Positions 13,103 to 23,088 are shown, counted from the first letter of the stretch. The stretch: DNA of 24,756 bases from Gammaproteobacteria bacterium (GCA_024206355.1 JAAGZM010000104.1:1-24756), one strand, 5' to 3'. The notes: generated from the sequence alone by a model not told the origin. Numbers and translations: made by a program.

Positions 13103-13948
13103 TTATTTGGTATCAAGATGCTCAAATCCTTTTATCAATTGATCCAGTTGTTTAACTTGGGCAAGGAAAGGTTCTAACCTATCTAATCTCAGTGCACAGG
13201 GGCCATCACAGAGAGCGTTATCAGGATCTGGATGTGCTTCCAAGAATAAGCCTGCAATACGTTGAGACATGCCTGCTAGAGCGAGTTCAGTGACTTGTGC
13301 ACGTCTTCCGCCTGCAGAATCTCTTCTTCCACCTGGTGTTTGTAAAGAATGGGTTACATCGAAAATCACTGGATAGCCCATTTCTTTCATAATTCCAAAA
13401 CCCAGCATATCCACAACTAGATTGTTGTAACCAAAACTGCTGCCCCGTTCACATAACATCAACTGGACATTCCCAGAGTCAGTAAATTTTTTCAGAATAT
13501 GTTTCATCTCTCTCGAATGTAGAAATTGTGCTTTTTTAATATTGATAACGGCATTAGTTTTTGCCATAGCAACAACCAAATCTGTTTGACGACATAGAAA
13601 TGCTGGCAACTGAATGATATCAGCAACATCAGCTACTGCCTGTGCCTGCGCAGGTTCATGTACATCAGTAACAATAGGCACATTAAAAGTTGATTTAATT
13701 TCAGCAAGTATTTTCAGACCTTCATCTAACCCTGGCCCACGATAGGAGCCAACAGATGAGCGATTTGCCTTATCAAACGATGCCTTAAAAACATAAGGAA
13801 TATCAAGTTTACTAGTCACTTCAACATATTTTTCAGCGACTTCCATCGCTAAATCTCTAGACTCAAGAACATTCATACCACCCAATAGAACAAATGGCAG
13901 ATCATTGCTAATGGCTATTCCTGATAAATTGATGATTTTCTGTGTCAT
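13103..13948 (-). CDS. kdsA: 3-deoxy-D-manno-octulosonate 8-phosphate synthase
   Basis: KdsA condenses phosphoenolpyruvate with arabinose 5-phosphate to give KDO 8-phosphate, a precursor of the lipopolysaccharide inner core, so the cell is Gram-negative. The 281-residue protein is full length. N26 in GGMNVLES replaces the cysteine of metal-dependent enzymes and marks the metal-independent class. Other conserved segments are FKASFDKANRSS, PGLDEGL, TDVHEP, QLPAFLCRQTDL and FDVTHSLQTPGG. It lies 13 bases after mazG, with GAGAG before the ATG, and is probably the last gene of the rlmD-relA-mazG-kdsA unit. Confidence 0.97.
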   Translation of the reverse strand: MTQKIINLSGIAISNDLPFVLLGGMNVLESRDLAMEVAEKYVEVTSKLDIPYVFKASFDKANRSSVGSYRGPGLDEGLKILAEIKSTFNVPIVTDVHEPAQAQAVADVADIIQLPAFLCRQTDLVVAMAKTNAVINIKKAQFLHSREMKHILKKFTDSGNVQLMLCERGSSFGYNNLVVDMLGFGIMKEMGYPVIFDVTHSLQTPGGRRDSAGGRRAQVTELALAGMSQRIAGLFLEAHPDPDNALCDGPCALRLDRLEPFLAQVKQLDQLIKGFEHLDTK

Positions 13949-13961
13949 AAGTCTCTCAGTT

Positions 13962-14756
13962 TTAAGGTTTATTTAACTTCGCCTGTTGCCAGGCAGCTTC
14001 TAACGCTTCATCAGCAACATCACTGATTTTTTTATTTTGTTGTTGATAGTGTAACTCAATATCTCTAAATCGTTTTTCAAATTTCATTGATGCTTGACGT
14101 AAACAGGTTTCAGCATCTAAGTTTAAATGCCTGGCAAGATTAACGGCGGTAAAAATTAAATCACCCATTTCATCTTCTATCTCACTCAAATCATTATTTG
14201 TTATCGCTTGCTTTAGCTCTTTGATTTCCTCATCAAGCTTATCAAAGACGGGAGAATAATGTCGCCAATCAAAACCTTCGTTAGCGGCTCTACGCTGCAT
14301 TTTTTGTGCTCTAGTTAAGGCAGGCAATGCAAGGGGGATATCATCAAGAGCACTGTGTAGTTGTTTTTTACTGCGCTCAGATACTTTTGCCTGATGCCAA
14401 GCTTGCTCCAATTCACTCATATCATAATTTTCATCAGCAAATACATGAGGATGACGCTGTTCTAGCTTATCGCAAAGTCGATGAATAATATCTTGTAAAT
14501 CAAAGAGGTTTTGTTCTTCAGCAATCCTTGCATAAAAAACTACTTGGAACAATAAATCACCTAACTCATCAGGTAACGCATTATTGTCGTTACTTTCTAT
14601 TGCATCAGCAACTTCGTAGGCTTCTTCTAATGTGTAAGCAATAAGACTATGCCATGTTTGTTCAATATCCCACGGGCAACCGTTTTTAGGATCGCGTAAT
14701 TTTGCCATAACATCGATAATACGTTGTAATGACTGCTGTGGATTTTGTTTGTTCAT
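13962..14756 (-). CDS. mazG: Nucleoside triphosphate pyrophosphohydrolase MazG
   Basis: MazG hydrolyses NTPs and dNTPs to monophosphates, clearing aberrant nucleotides and, in E. coli, influencing ppGpp levels. The 264-residue protein has two tandem all-alpha MazG domains. The first has the EExxE...ExxD metal motif (LEEAYEVADAI then DELGDLLFQV). The second has the matching DEEIKELKQAI and DEMGDLIFTAV. The N-terminal PKNGCPWDIEQTW is a MazG hallmark. It starts 9 bases after relA. The relA-mazG pairing is widely conserved and fits a common role in nucleotide stress. Confidence 0.96.
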   Translation of the reverse strand: MNKQNPQQSLQRIIDVMAKLRDPKNGCPWDIEQTWHSLIAYTLEEAYEVADAIESNDNNALPDELGDLLFQVVFYARIAEEQNLFDLQDIIHRLCDKLEQRHPHVFADENYDMSELEQAWHQAKVSERSKKQLHSALDDIPLALPALTRAQKMQRRAANEGFDWRHYSPVFDKLDEEIKELKQAITNNDLSEIEDEMGDLIFTAVNLARHLNLDAETCLRQASMKFEKRFRDIELHYQQQNKKISDVADEALEAAWQQAKLNKP

Positions 14757-14765
14757 AATAAAATA

Positions 14766-16970
14766 TTATCGCCGTTTAACATCAGAAATATTGGGTAAAC
14801 GATGCAACGAACTGAGAATTTCTCCCAGCTTATCGGCGCTGGGCACTTCTATTTGCAACGATATATCAACCATCATATCACTGACTCTTTTCGAGTTTGT
14901 ATAAAGCGATATAACGCCCACACTGTGATTAGCCAGTAATGTTGTAATATCACGTAATAATCCATGACGATCGTAGGCTTTAATAGCGACATCAACCGTG
15001 TAAAACTCTTTTGACTCACCCCAATCAACTTCAAGTATTCGTTCAAAATTATCGTGTTGAGCTTTCAATATATGGCTGCAATCACTGCGATGAATAACCA
15101 CCCCTCTGGTTCGAGAAATAAAACCCATGATTTTATCGCCAGGCACCGGCTTACAACAACCTGCAATCGTTGATAATAAATTGTTCACTCCTTGAACAAT
15201 GATTCCACTACCTTTAACAGACTTGGTAGGCTTAGGTGCTTTCTGAATTTTCGGTTGATGCTCCTTAGTTTCTTGAGGAATCATCATATTACGTGCAGCA
15301 TTACCTACCTGGTGTAACCTTAAATCACCTGCACCAATACCTGCATAAAGATCTTCAACACATTTATAGTTGTAGTGCTTTGCAAGTGCTAGTAATTCGA
15401 CATCTTTTAAGCCTTGCCGTTTCAACTCTTTATCAAGAATAGGTTTTCCAGCCGTTGCATTTTTATCTTTGTCTTGCTGTCGAAAATATTGATGGATTTT
15501 TGCACGGGAGCGTGTTGATTTCAGGTATCCCATCGAAGGATTCATCCAATCTCTAGATGGTACGCCATTTTTGGTTGTTAATACTTCGACCTGCTCTCCG
15601 GTACTTAATTCAAAGGTTAACGGAACAATTCGACCGTTTACCTTTGCTCCTCTGCAGGTGTTTCCTACTTGCGTATGAATGCGATATGCAAAATCTAACG
15701 GCGTACCTCTTGGAGGCAAATCAACGACTTCACCCGATGGTGTAAAAACATAGACTCGATCCTCAATAACCTGCTCACGGAAATTTTTAAGTAATTCATC
15801 GGAGTCAGCTATTTCTTCTTGCCATTCAAGCAACTCGCGTAACCATGCAATCTTCTCTTCATAACCTGCTGCGCCTCCTTTACCGCCCTCTTTATAACGC
15901 CAGTGGGCTGCAACACCATGCTCAGACTCTTCATGCATTTGGTGGGTTCTTATCTGAACCTCTAGAGCTTTTCCTTCTGGTCCAATCACGGCAGTATGGA
16001 TTGATTGATAACCATTTTCTTTAGGTGTTGCTATATAGTCATCAAATTCCTTAGCAATATGTGGCCAGCGACTATGTACGACACCTAAGGCTGCGTAACA
16101 TTCTTGAACTTCGTCAACAAGAATACGAACTGCTCGAGTATCATAAATTTCTTCAAAACCAACATTTTTCCGCTGCATCTTTCGCCAGATACTATAAATA
16201 TGCTTAGCGCGACCTTCTGTTTCAGATTCTATGCCTAATTTCTTTAATTCACTAACAAGCAAACTGACAATATCATTGATATAGGTATCTCTATCAATAC
16301 GTTTTTCTGCCAACGATTTAGCAATTAACTTATATTGTTCGGTCTGAAGATATCGAAAAGAGAAGTCTTCCAATTCCCATTTTAACTGACCTATACCTAA
16401 TCGATTAGCCAAAGGTGCATATATGTCTTTCGTTTCGTTTGCTAAATTTATACATGTTTCTTCATCAAAATCTTTTGCCGAATGTAACAAACTGACCTGC
16501 TCTGCCAGTTTAATCAAGATAACTCTTGTATCATCAACCATCGCTAACAACATATGTCGCAATGGATCCATAGCAACTTTGCCATTGGCGCTAGCTGAAT
16601 TTTGCAGGCTTCTCACTGCGGCCATTTTCTTAACCCCAACAAGTAATTTGTTAATGCCTGTACCTAAGTTTTCTTTGACCATCTTTGCCGTAATAATATC
16701 ATCTCGAAGCAAACTATAAATACTTGCTGCAGCTAAGGTCTCTGGATCGAGATTCAAACTGGCAAGGATACCAGCCATATCCAAACCTTGTTTTATATCC
16801 GCCGTTTTTAAATCTAAATTTTCAGTCTTACAGTCACGTGCTAGTGTCAACGCCTTTAACAGAGGCGTCATTGCATCTTCATCTCTCTCAAGACGAATTT
16901 GTTCTAACCATTGAGCTGGTTCACCTCCGGCAAGAAGACTTTTATCGATGTTGTGACGAATTTTAACCAT
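14766..16970 (-). CDS. relA: GTP pyrophosphokinase RelA ((p)ppGpp synthetase I)
   Basis: RelA makes (p)ppGpp from ATP and GTP/GDP on ribosomes stalled by uncharged tRNA. The protein is 734 residues, normal for RelA. The N-terminal hydrolase domain is degenerate: the HDxxED motif is replaced by LRDDII around residues 88-93, so it should only synthesise. The synthetase domain carries E308-F-D-D311, the ExDD signature of RelA rather than the RxKD of bifunctional enzymes, plus YQSIHTAVIGPEGKALEVQIRT. A TGS domain (VYVFTPSGEVVDLPPRGTPL) follows, then a CC-containing zinc-finger region (GCCKPVPGD) and a C-terminal ACT domain. It follows rlmD by 22 bases and precedes mazG by 9. The Shine-Dalgarno sequence (GGAT) is weak. 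Confidence 0.97.
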   Translation of the reverse strand: MVKIRHNIDKSLLAGGEPAQWLEQIRLERDEDAMTPLLKALTLARDCKTENLDLKTADIKQGLDMAGILASLNLDPETLAAASIYSLLRDDIITAKMVKENLGTGINKLLVGVKKMAAVRSLQNSASANGKVAMDPLRHMLLAMVDDTRVILIKLAEQVSLLHSAKDFDEETCINLANETKDIYAPLANRLGIGQLKWELEDFSFRYLQTEQYKLIAKSLAEKRIDRDTYINDIVSLLVSELKKLGIESETEGRAKHIYSIWRKMQRKNVGFEEIYDTRAVRILVDEVQECYAALGVVHSRWPHIAKEFDDYIATPKENGYQSIHTAVIGPEGKALEVQIRTHQMHEESEHGVAAHWRYKEGGKGGAAGYEEKIAWLRELLEWQEEIADSDELLKNFREQVIEDRVYVFTPSGEVVDLPPRGTPLDFAYRIHTQVGNTCRGAKVNGRIVPLTFELSTGEQVEVLTTKNGVPSRDWMNPSMGYLKSTRSRAKIHQYFRQQDKDKNATAGKPILDKELKRQGLKDVELLALAKHYNYKCVEDLYAGIGAGDLRLHQVGNAARNMMIPQETKEHQPKIQKAPKPTKSVKGSGIIVQGVNNLLSTIAGCCKPVPGDKIMGFISRTRGVVIHRSDCSHILKAQHDNFERILEVDWGESKEFYTVDVAIKAYDRHGLLRDITTLLANHSVGVISLYTNSKRVSDMMVDISLQIEVPSADKLGEILSSLHRLPNISDVKRR

Positions 16971-16992
16971 ATTATATCCGTATATGTTTGAT

Positions 16993-18327
16993 TTACTTCA
17001 CGAAAAGTGCAATGGATTCAACATGGGCAGTATGGGGAAACATATCCATAACACCAGTTTTGATCATTTTGTAGCCTTGCTCAATTAGCACGTTAGCATC
17101 TCTAGCCAGTGTTGCCGGGTTACAAGAAACGTAAACAATTCGTTTCGCTCCAAACGTTGGTAGATGTTGAACTATCTCATAAGCACCACTACGAGGAGGA
17201 TCGATCAGTAATTTATCAAAGCCTTGTTTGGCCCAAAGTTCATTGTAGAATTCACCCGCCAAATTGGCCCCAAAAAAATCAATATTTTCAAGACCGTTAT
17301 GCAAGGCATTCTCACGGCCACGCAATACCATCGCATCATCACCTTCTATAGCCGTAACATGACCTGCACGAGTTGCTATGGGTAAGCTAAAATTACCAAG
17401 GCCACAAAACAAATCAAGAATTCGATCATCCCGTTGTGGATCAAGAAGCTCGATTGCTAGAGCAAGCATTTTTTTATTAATACCAGCATTAACCTGGATG
17501 AAATCCATTGGATGAAATAACATCTCAAGTGAAAAATCATCAAGCTTATAACTCAACCGTTCATTACTATCTTCTGGATAGAGTTTTTGTACTGTCGAAG
17601 GACCTCCTGATTGTAAATATAGCTCAATAGTATGCTGTGCTGCAAAATCGATAAGTGTTTGCTTATCTATTTTTGAAAGACTTTGTAAATGTCGAAAAAC
17701 TAAAGCAACCGAATCATCTCCGCAAGCAACCTCAATTTGAGGAATACCTTCTCTGGCAACCATACCTTCGATTAATTCTCTTAATGGCATGATCAGTTTT
17801 GCTACACGGTTGTCTAAAATAGGACAGTCAGTAATATTAGTGATAAATGAGCTTTTCTTTTCTCGAAATCCAACAAGTACAGATTCTTTTTTGTGCACAT
17901 ATTTCACTCCCAACCGCGCCTTTCTTCGATAAGACCAGTCAGCATCTGCCATTGGTGCTAATACTGCTTCGGCCGAGGTTCCTCCAAAATGTTGTAGTTG
18001 TTCTAGTAATATTGACTGTTTAAGCTCTATTTGGGCATCCGATGAGAGATGCTGCATACTACAACCACCACAAATACCAAAAAACTCACACTTAGGTGTA
18101 ACACGACCAGGATTAGCTGTATGAACTTTTACACAGCACCCTTCATCAAATTTTGCTCGCTGGTTTGTATAGACATAATCAACTTCTTCACCCGGAAGTG
18201 CTGCATCAACAAAGATAGTTTTTCCATCTGGATGATGCGCTATTCCTCGCCCATCATGACTAATCGTTTCTATTGATATTTTAAATGATTCTGTTGGTAA
18301 TACTTTACGTTTTCTTCGTCTAGCCAT
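16993..18327 (-). CDS. rlmD: 23S rRNA (uracil-1939-C5)-methyltransferase RlmD
   Basis: RlmD (RumA) makes 5-methyluridine at position 1939 of 23S rRNA. The 444-residue protein has an N-terminal TRAM domain (about 10-70) and then a 4Fe-4S cluster site with C80, C86, C89 and C168 (CEFFGICGGC ... DCP). A C-terminal SAM-binding domain has DLFCGLGNFSLPIA, the DPPRSGA motif and the nucleophilic cysteine near residue 402 in YVSCNPATLARD. The start at 18327 leaves a basic MARRRKRK tail typical of the family. It is the first gene of the leftward unit and is divergent from barA across 205 bases. Confidence 0.96.
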   Translation of the reverse strand: MARRRKRKVLPTESFKISIETISHDGRGIAHHPDGKTIFVDAALPGEEVDYVYTNQRAKFDEGCCVKVHTANPGRVTPKCEFFGICGGCSMQHLSSDAQIELKQSILLEQLQHFGGTSAEAVLAPMADADWSYRRKARLGVKYVHKKESVLVGFREKKSSFITNITDCPILDNRVAKLIMPLRELIEGMVAREGIPQIEVACGDDSVALVFRHLQSLSKIDKQTLIDFAAQHTIELYLQSGGPSTVQKLYPEDSNERLSYKLDDFSLEMLFHPMDFIQVNAGINKKMLALAIELLDPQRDDRILDLFCGLGNFSLPIATRAGHVTAIEGDDAMVLRGRENALHNGLENIDFFGANLAGEFYNELWAKQGFDKLLIDPPRSGAYEIVQHLPTFGAKRIVYVSCNPATLARDANVLIEQGYKMIKTGVMDMFPHTAHVESIALFVK

Positions 18328-18532
18328 TGTTTCCTACACTTATTTCTCACACACTTTTAAGCAATATCGCACAAAAACATTCTCAAGATGGCAGTTTACC
18401 CGATTCAGCTTATCAGGCACAGTCTGTTTTTGTAGAACTCCTTATTTGTTTTAGCAGGGTATTCGTTAGTTCTAAAATCGAAATCATACTAAAAATGAGT
18501 CCTTAAAATGAAATGTTATTATTGGATGATTG
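18328..18532. promoter_or_regulatory. Divergent promoter region between rlmD and barA
   Basis: This AT-rich gap must hold the start sites for the leftward rlmD-relA-mazG unit and for barA. AGGA lies a few bases before the rlmD ATG on the minus strand, and GGAT lies 5 bases before the barA ATG. I saw no convincing pair of -35 and -10 hexamers and no strong inverted repeat. Confidence 0.4.
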
Positions 18533-21238
18533 ATGTTCAATTTATGGGGTATTCGTAACAATATACTTTTTCTAGTACTGGCTCCGTCATTACTAGCCAG
18601 TATTGTTATGTCTAGCTACTTTGTTGTCGACAGGATTGAGACCCTTGAGGCTACTCATTTAGTTAAAGGAAAAACAATACTTGCCTCCCTTGTCTTAATG
18701 ACTGAAGTACATACAGAAAATGATAATACCATCATACAAAATCAGTTATCAAAATTTAGAGATAGTAATAGAAACATACTCGCGATTGCGCTTATCAACA
18801 ATAGAAACGACTCGATAATAAAAACCGGTAATGATATTTTCATCAAACAGCTGAAGCTGAAAGCCGTCCCTAGTGACATTGTACAATATAATTTAGATGA
18901 TTTTTCAAAAATAAGTGCTCCTCTTGTTTTAGCTAATTCTTCAGATACTTATTATTTATCAATATTACTCGATCGCCAACCACTAACTCTAGAGAGCTAT
19001 CATACGATATTCATCGCAACCATTATTGCCTTAACAGCAATGTCACTTAGCTTAGTTATTGCACTGTATCTATCAAGAACGATAGGCTCACCATTACAGA
19101 AAATATCGGATGAATTGGAAGCTATTAACGATGGTGACTTAGATATTACAATCCATACTCCAGCTATTCCTGAATTGGCAAAAATCAGTAGTACCATTAA
19201 CTCACTCACGGGCTCTCTTCAGCAGGCCAGAGACAACATGCAACACAATGTTGATCAAGCCACATCAGATCTGACTCAGACACTAGAAACTATTGAAATT
19301 CAGAACATTGAATTAGATATGGCTAGAAAGCAGGCGATTCAAGCTAGCCGTGTTAAATCTGAATTTTTAGCCAATATCAGTCACGAAATTAGAACACCGA
19401 TGAATGGTGTAATCGGGTTTACAAATTTACTTCTTAATAGCGAGCTGGATATTACCCAAAAAGATTATTTACAGACGATTCGAAAGTCTGCCTACACATT
19501 GCTAAGCATCATTGAAGATATTCTAGACTTCTCGAAAATTGAAGCCGGCAAAATGACCCTTGAAAAGGTCTCTTTTTCGTTGCGTGATTGCGTTGAAGAA
19601 GTGATCATGATGTTGACACCTTCTTCAGTAAAGAAAGATATAGAATTAATACCACTAATTTATAAAAATGTTCCTGAACTACTACTTGGCGACCCGATAC
19701 GAATAAAACAAGTTTTAACCAACCTTGTTAGCAATGCGATTAAATTTACTGAAAAAGGAAGCATTGTTGTTCGAATACTTCTTGAAGATGATAATGAAAA
19801 TTCTCAAACTATCCGTACAACAATTACTGATACAGGCATAGGCATGACCGATGAGCAGGTCAGTAAGTTATTTCAACCTTTTAGCCAAGTTAATCAAAAT
19901 ATTAATAGGCACCATAGTGGAACAGGTCTCGGACTGGTTATCAGTAAAAAGCTTGTTGAACAGATGGGTGGAGAGATCATCGTTGAAAGTAAAAGTAACG
20001 AAGGGACGAGTTTTAGCTATACCATAATCAGTGAAAAGCTTTCTCAACAAGAAATATCAATAAGTCTGCCAGAACAATCTGTCTTGGTATTTGACCATCA
20101 TCCCATAGCTCTACTGGCTATGAAACAGCTACTCAGTACTTGGGATATGAAAATATATGATTTCCAAACAATTGACAAACTTCTAGCCGGCATAGAGCTA
20201 ATTTCTAAATCTAGTAACACCAAGCCCATTGTTATGCTCGGATTAGCTGATAACAATCAGTATATTACTAACACACTGCCTAAAATAAATAGTTTTCCAA
20301 ATAAAGCGCTCATTATTCTTGGAGATAATGACCGACAGTTCGACGATGCATTTATATTAGAACATGGGATCAGTCAATTTATTAAAAAACCGCTCACCCG
20401 TAAGCAATTAATAAAAACCTTTGAAAAAGTCGGCATAATTGATAGTAACTCATCAACAGCTAAAGCATCTCAGCAAAAAAGTAATCAGTTTTCTCAACTT
20501 AGAATTCTTGCCGTAGATGATAACCCTGCTAATTTGAAGCTGATTACAATCATTCTTGAAGAAATGTCGATCGATGTTATACAGGCCTATGATGGCTTAA
20601 GCGCTATTGAAATTTGCAATGAACAACAATTTGATATGATATTTATGGATATTCGAATGCCAGGACTTGATGGAATAGAAACTTCACAGAGGATTAAAGC
20701 CGAAAGTATCAACCAAAGAACACCAATTATTGCTTTAACAGCTCACGCGATGACAGGAGAGAAAGAACAATTATTAGCCAATGGACTTGAAGATTATATG
20801 ACCAAACCGGTCAGCATATTTCAGTTAGAACAACTTATTAGCAAATGGACAGAGCAAATTGCTGAACCCATTAATGAGCTACCAGCAAAAAATGGTTTTG
20901 CCAGCACCTCATCAATCGATTGGGACACTTGCCTAGAAATAGCTGGAGGAAGAGAGAAATTGGCTCAGGAAATGCTTGGTGACTTATTATCGGCTATCCC
21001 AATATATGAGCAACAATTAAAGGATAATAGTCTGCTTGGTGATGAGCTATTATCAGAGGTTCATAAGCTTCATGGATTAGCCTGTTATACAGGAGTTCCC
21101 AAAATTAGAGCATTTGCAGCTGAACTTGAACAAGAATTAAAAACTACAGCTAATAAAAAACAAGTAAATAAATTGCGATCGGCATTGTCAGCTGAGCTTG
21201 CAAATGTTCAGCTTGATGTTTCAAATTTCTTACAGTAA
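18533..21238 (+). CDS. barA: Hybrid sensor histidine kinase BarA/GacS
   Basis: This tripartite membrane kinase of the BarA/GacS family phosphorylates the response regulator UvrY/GacA and controls Csr small RNAs. With the ATG at 18533 it has 901 residues (an in-frame TTG at 18530 is the alternative). Domains in order: a membrane helix at about 10-30, a periplasmic sensor, a second helix at about 158-180, HAMP to about 232, HisKA with H284 (SHEIRTPMNG), HATPase with N401, DTGIG and GTGLGL, a degenerate receiver-like segment at about 515-635, a true receiver with D706 (FMDIRMPG) and K758, and a C-terminal HPt with H844 (VHKLHGLACYTGVP). It is divergent from rlmD and converges on acpS with a 13-base gap. 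The partner regulator is not in the window. Confidence 0.95.
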   Translation: MFNLWGIRNNILFLVLAPSLLASIVMSSYFVVDRIETLEATHLVKGKTILASLVLMTEVHTENDNTIIQNQLSKFRDSNRNILAIALINNRNDSIIKTGNDIFIKQLKLKAVPSDIVQYNLDDFSKISAPLVLANSSDTYYLSILLDRQPLTLESYHTIFIATIIALTAMSLSLVIALYLSRTIGSPLQKISDELEAINDGDLDITIHTPAIPELAKISSTINSLTGSLQQARDNMQHNVDQATSDLTQTLETIEIQNIELDMARKQAIQASRVKSEFLANISHEIRTPMNGVIGFTNLLLNSELDITQKDYLQTIRKSAYTLLSIIEDILDFSKIEAGKMTLEKVSFSLRDCVEEVIMMLTPSSVKKDIELIPLIYKNVPELLLGDPIRIKQVLTNLVSNAIKFTEKGSIVVRILLEDDNENSQTIRTTITDTGIGMTDEQVSKLFQPFSQVNQNINRHHSGTGLGLVISKKLVEQMGGEIIVESKSNEGTSFSYTIISEKLSQQEISISLPEQSVLVFDHHPIALLAMKQLLSTWDMKIYDFQTIDKLLAGIELISKSSNTKPIVMLGLADNNQYITNTLPKINSFPNKALIILGDNDRQFDDAFILEHGISQFIKKPLTRKQLIKTFEKVGIIDSNSSTAKASQQKSNQFSQLRILAVDDNPANLKLITIILEEMSIDVIQAYDGLSAIEICNEQQFDMIFMDIRMPGLDGIETSQRIKAESINQRTPIIALTAHAMTGEKEQLLANGLEDYMTKPVSIFQLEQLISKWTEQIAEPINELPAKNGFASTSSIDWDTCLEIAGGREKLAQEMLGDLLSAIPIYEQQLKDNSLLGDELLSEVHKLHGLACYTGVPKIRAFAAELEQELKTTANKKQVNKLRSALSAELANVQLDVSNFLQ

Positions 21239-21251
21239 CAACTTGCATAAA

Positions 21252-21641
21252 TTACTTTTCAGCTGCACTTTCAGCAATGACCATAGCAACGGCATATTTT
21301 TTTTCATCGGTGATAGTTATATGCCAACAATTAATATTTTTTTCAGATGCGATTTCAGCAGCTCTGCCACTGACCTTTAATAAAGGCGCTCCCAAATTAT
21401 CATGATCGATATAAAAATCTTGAAATGAAACACCTTCTGCAATTCCTGTTCCTAATGCTTTTGAGGCAGCTTCCTTAGCCGCATATCGTTTAGCTAGAAA
21501 CTTTTCAGGGTATCGTGTTTTAGTTAATGACTCTAATTCAATTTTAGTCAAAATTCTCTCTGAAAATCGCTTACCTTGTCGACTTAAAATATTCTTAACT
21601 CGACTGACCTGTACCAAGTCGTTGCCAATACCAATGATCAT
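21252..21641 (-). CDS. acpS: Holo-[acyl-carrier-protein] synthase
   Basis: AcpS transfers 4'-phosphopantetheine from CoA to acyl carrier protein, activating it for fatty acid synthesis. The 129-residue length is normal. The N-terminal GIGNDLVQVSRV includes the metal-binding aspartate. The second signature is RYAAKEAASKALGTGI. It starts inside the end of pdxJ (4-base ATGA-type overlap at 21638-21641), so the two are coupled, and it is the last gene of the rnc-era-recO-pdxJ-acpS operon. No terminator is evident in the 13 bases before the convergent barA end. Confidence 0.96.
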   Translation of the reverse strand: MIIGIGNDLVQVSRVKNILSRQGKRFSERILTKIELESLTKTRYPEKFLAKRYAAKEAASKALGTGIAEGVSFQDFYIDHDNLGAPLLKVSGRAAEIASEKNINCWHITITDEKKYAVAMVIAESAAEK

Positions 21642-22369
21642 CTGGCGTTCAACATTAGTTGTTTCATTTCTGAGACAGCAAGTGGTAATCCTGAAAATAA
21701 AGCCCTCGCAATAATAGCGTGTCCAATATTTAGCTCCACTATTTCTGGTATTGAAGCAATTGGCTGAACATTATGATAATGCAAGCCATGCCCAGCATTC
21801 ACTTGCATGCCAAGTTTATCCGCCTGACTTGCTGCAATACAAATTCGTGTTAACTCTCTGGTCTGCTCAGCACCTGAAGTATCAGCATAATATCCTGTAT
21901 GAAGCTCGATCATTTCAGCACCTGAGGCTGCAGCCGCTTCAATTTGCTTAGGATCGGCATCAATGAACAAAGAAACTTTTATTGCAGCTTCATTCAAACT
22001 TTGAACAGCATCGGTGATTTTAGAAAGGTTCCCAGCAACATCCAGCCCACCTTCTGTCGTTAGCTCTTCACGTTTCTCTGGCACAAGACAACTAAAATCA
22101 GGTGCAGTCTTACGAGCAATAGCCAGCATTTCATCTGTAACAGCCATCTCTAAATTGAGCTTCGTTTGTAGAGTCTGTCTAATTAAATCAACATCACGGT
22201 CATTGATATGCCGTCTATCTTCACGAATATGAATAGTGATAGAATCTGCGCCAGCCTGCTCGACAATAAGTGCTGCCTGTACAGGCTCAGGATAAATCGT
22301 TCCTCTCGCCTGTCTTAATGTAGCAACATGATCGATATTGACTCCCAGTAAAATCGGTCTGTCAGTCAT
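21638..22369 (-). CDS. pdxJ: Pyridoxine 5'-phosphate synthase
   Basis: PdxJ joins 1-deoxyxylulose 5-phosphate and 3-amino-2-oxopropyl phosphate to form pyridoxine 5'-phosphate, the key step of the DXP-dependent vitamin B6 route. The 243-residue TIM-barrel protein shows GVNIDHVATLRQARG at the N-terminus, the active-site segment ITIHIREDRRHI, LNLEMAV, FIDADPKQIEAA, IELHTGYYA and VNAGHGLHYHNV. It overlaps recO upstream and acpS downstream by 4 bases each, which indicates translational coupling. Confidence 0.97.
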   Translation of the reverse strand: MTDRPILLGVNIDHVATLRQARGTIYPEPVQAALIVEQAGADSITIHIREDRRHINDRDVDLIRQTLQTKLNLEMAVTDEMLAIARKTAPDFSCLVPEKREELTTEGGLDVAGNLSKITDAVQSLNEAAIKVSLFIDADPKQIEAAAASGAEMIELHTGYYADTSGAEQTRELTRICIAASQADKLGMQVNAGHGLHYHNVQPIASIPEIVELNIGHAIIARALFSGLPLAVSEMKQLMLNAR

Positions 22370-23082
22370 GATAAATTTCTCCTAAATAGCTTCCTGCTTT
22401 GTAAAGGTTTGTCACCCAATAAAGGTTGAAATGACAATCGCAATAATCGTTTAGCATCTTTCAAAATATCTTGGTCCTGCCAATCTCTGGCTGCTATTGA
22501 AATCAAGTTAGCTCCCAAGAACTGTCTAGCTTGATTAGCAGTTGATGTATTTTCCACTATTTGAAACAAACCATCTACACTTAGTAAATAAGTTTTTGAA
22601 TCAAATAAAGGGGCACCATCAATATCATGATCTAGTGTAAGGCCATAACCAATGGTTGCAAGTAAAAACATTTCAAATTCACGTAATGTTTGCTCAAGAC
22701 TCTCGATTTCTGATAGACGTTCTATCGTTTTTTGATAATGCTGGAATAATTCTGGGTGAGGATCATGTCGATGTAATAATCTAACCATCAATTCATTAAT
22801 ATAAAATGCACTATAGAGAGAGTTACCGGTTAATTTAATCACTGGTCCTGCAGACTCAATGCTTGTGAGCGTTTGTAAGTCACCACGACCTACCCAACAG
22901 AGCGATAAAGGATAAAGAGGCTGTAAGAATGAACGTTTGGGTGATTTTTTTCCTCTAACACCTTTCGCGCATAGAGCAACTTTTCCATAATTTTCAGTAA
23001 ATACATCAAGCAGTAAGCTGGTTTCTCTCCATAGCCTTGAATGTAAAACAAAGGCCGATTGTAATTGCGACCTATGGCTCAC
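22366..23082 (-). CDS. recO: DNA repair protein RecO
   Basis: RecO works with RecF and RecR to load RecA on SSB-coated single-stranded DNA. The 238-residue protein has the N-terminal OB fold (FVLHSRLWRETSLLLDVFTENYGKVAL, seen in two parts) with the basic VRGKKSPKRS loop that binds DNA, followed by a helical C-terminal domain. The start codon is GTG at 23080-23082. That gives the usual family N-terminus and a 6-base gap after era. The four-cysteine zinc site of some RecO proteins is absent, as in enteric RecO. Confidence 0.95.
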   Translation of the reverse strand: MSHRSQLQSAFVLHSRLWRETSLLLDVFTENYGKVALCAKGVRGKKSPKRSFLQPLYPLSLCWVGRGDLQTLTSIESAGPVIKLTGNSLYSAFYINELMVRLLHRHDPHPELFQHYQKTIERLSEIESLEQTLREFEMFLLATIGYGLTLDHDIDGAPLFDSKTYLLSVDGLFQIVENTSTANQARQFLGANLISIAARDWQDQDILKDAKRLLRLSFQPLLGDKPLQSRKLFRRNLS

Positions 23083-23088
23083 CGAAGG

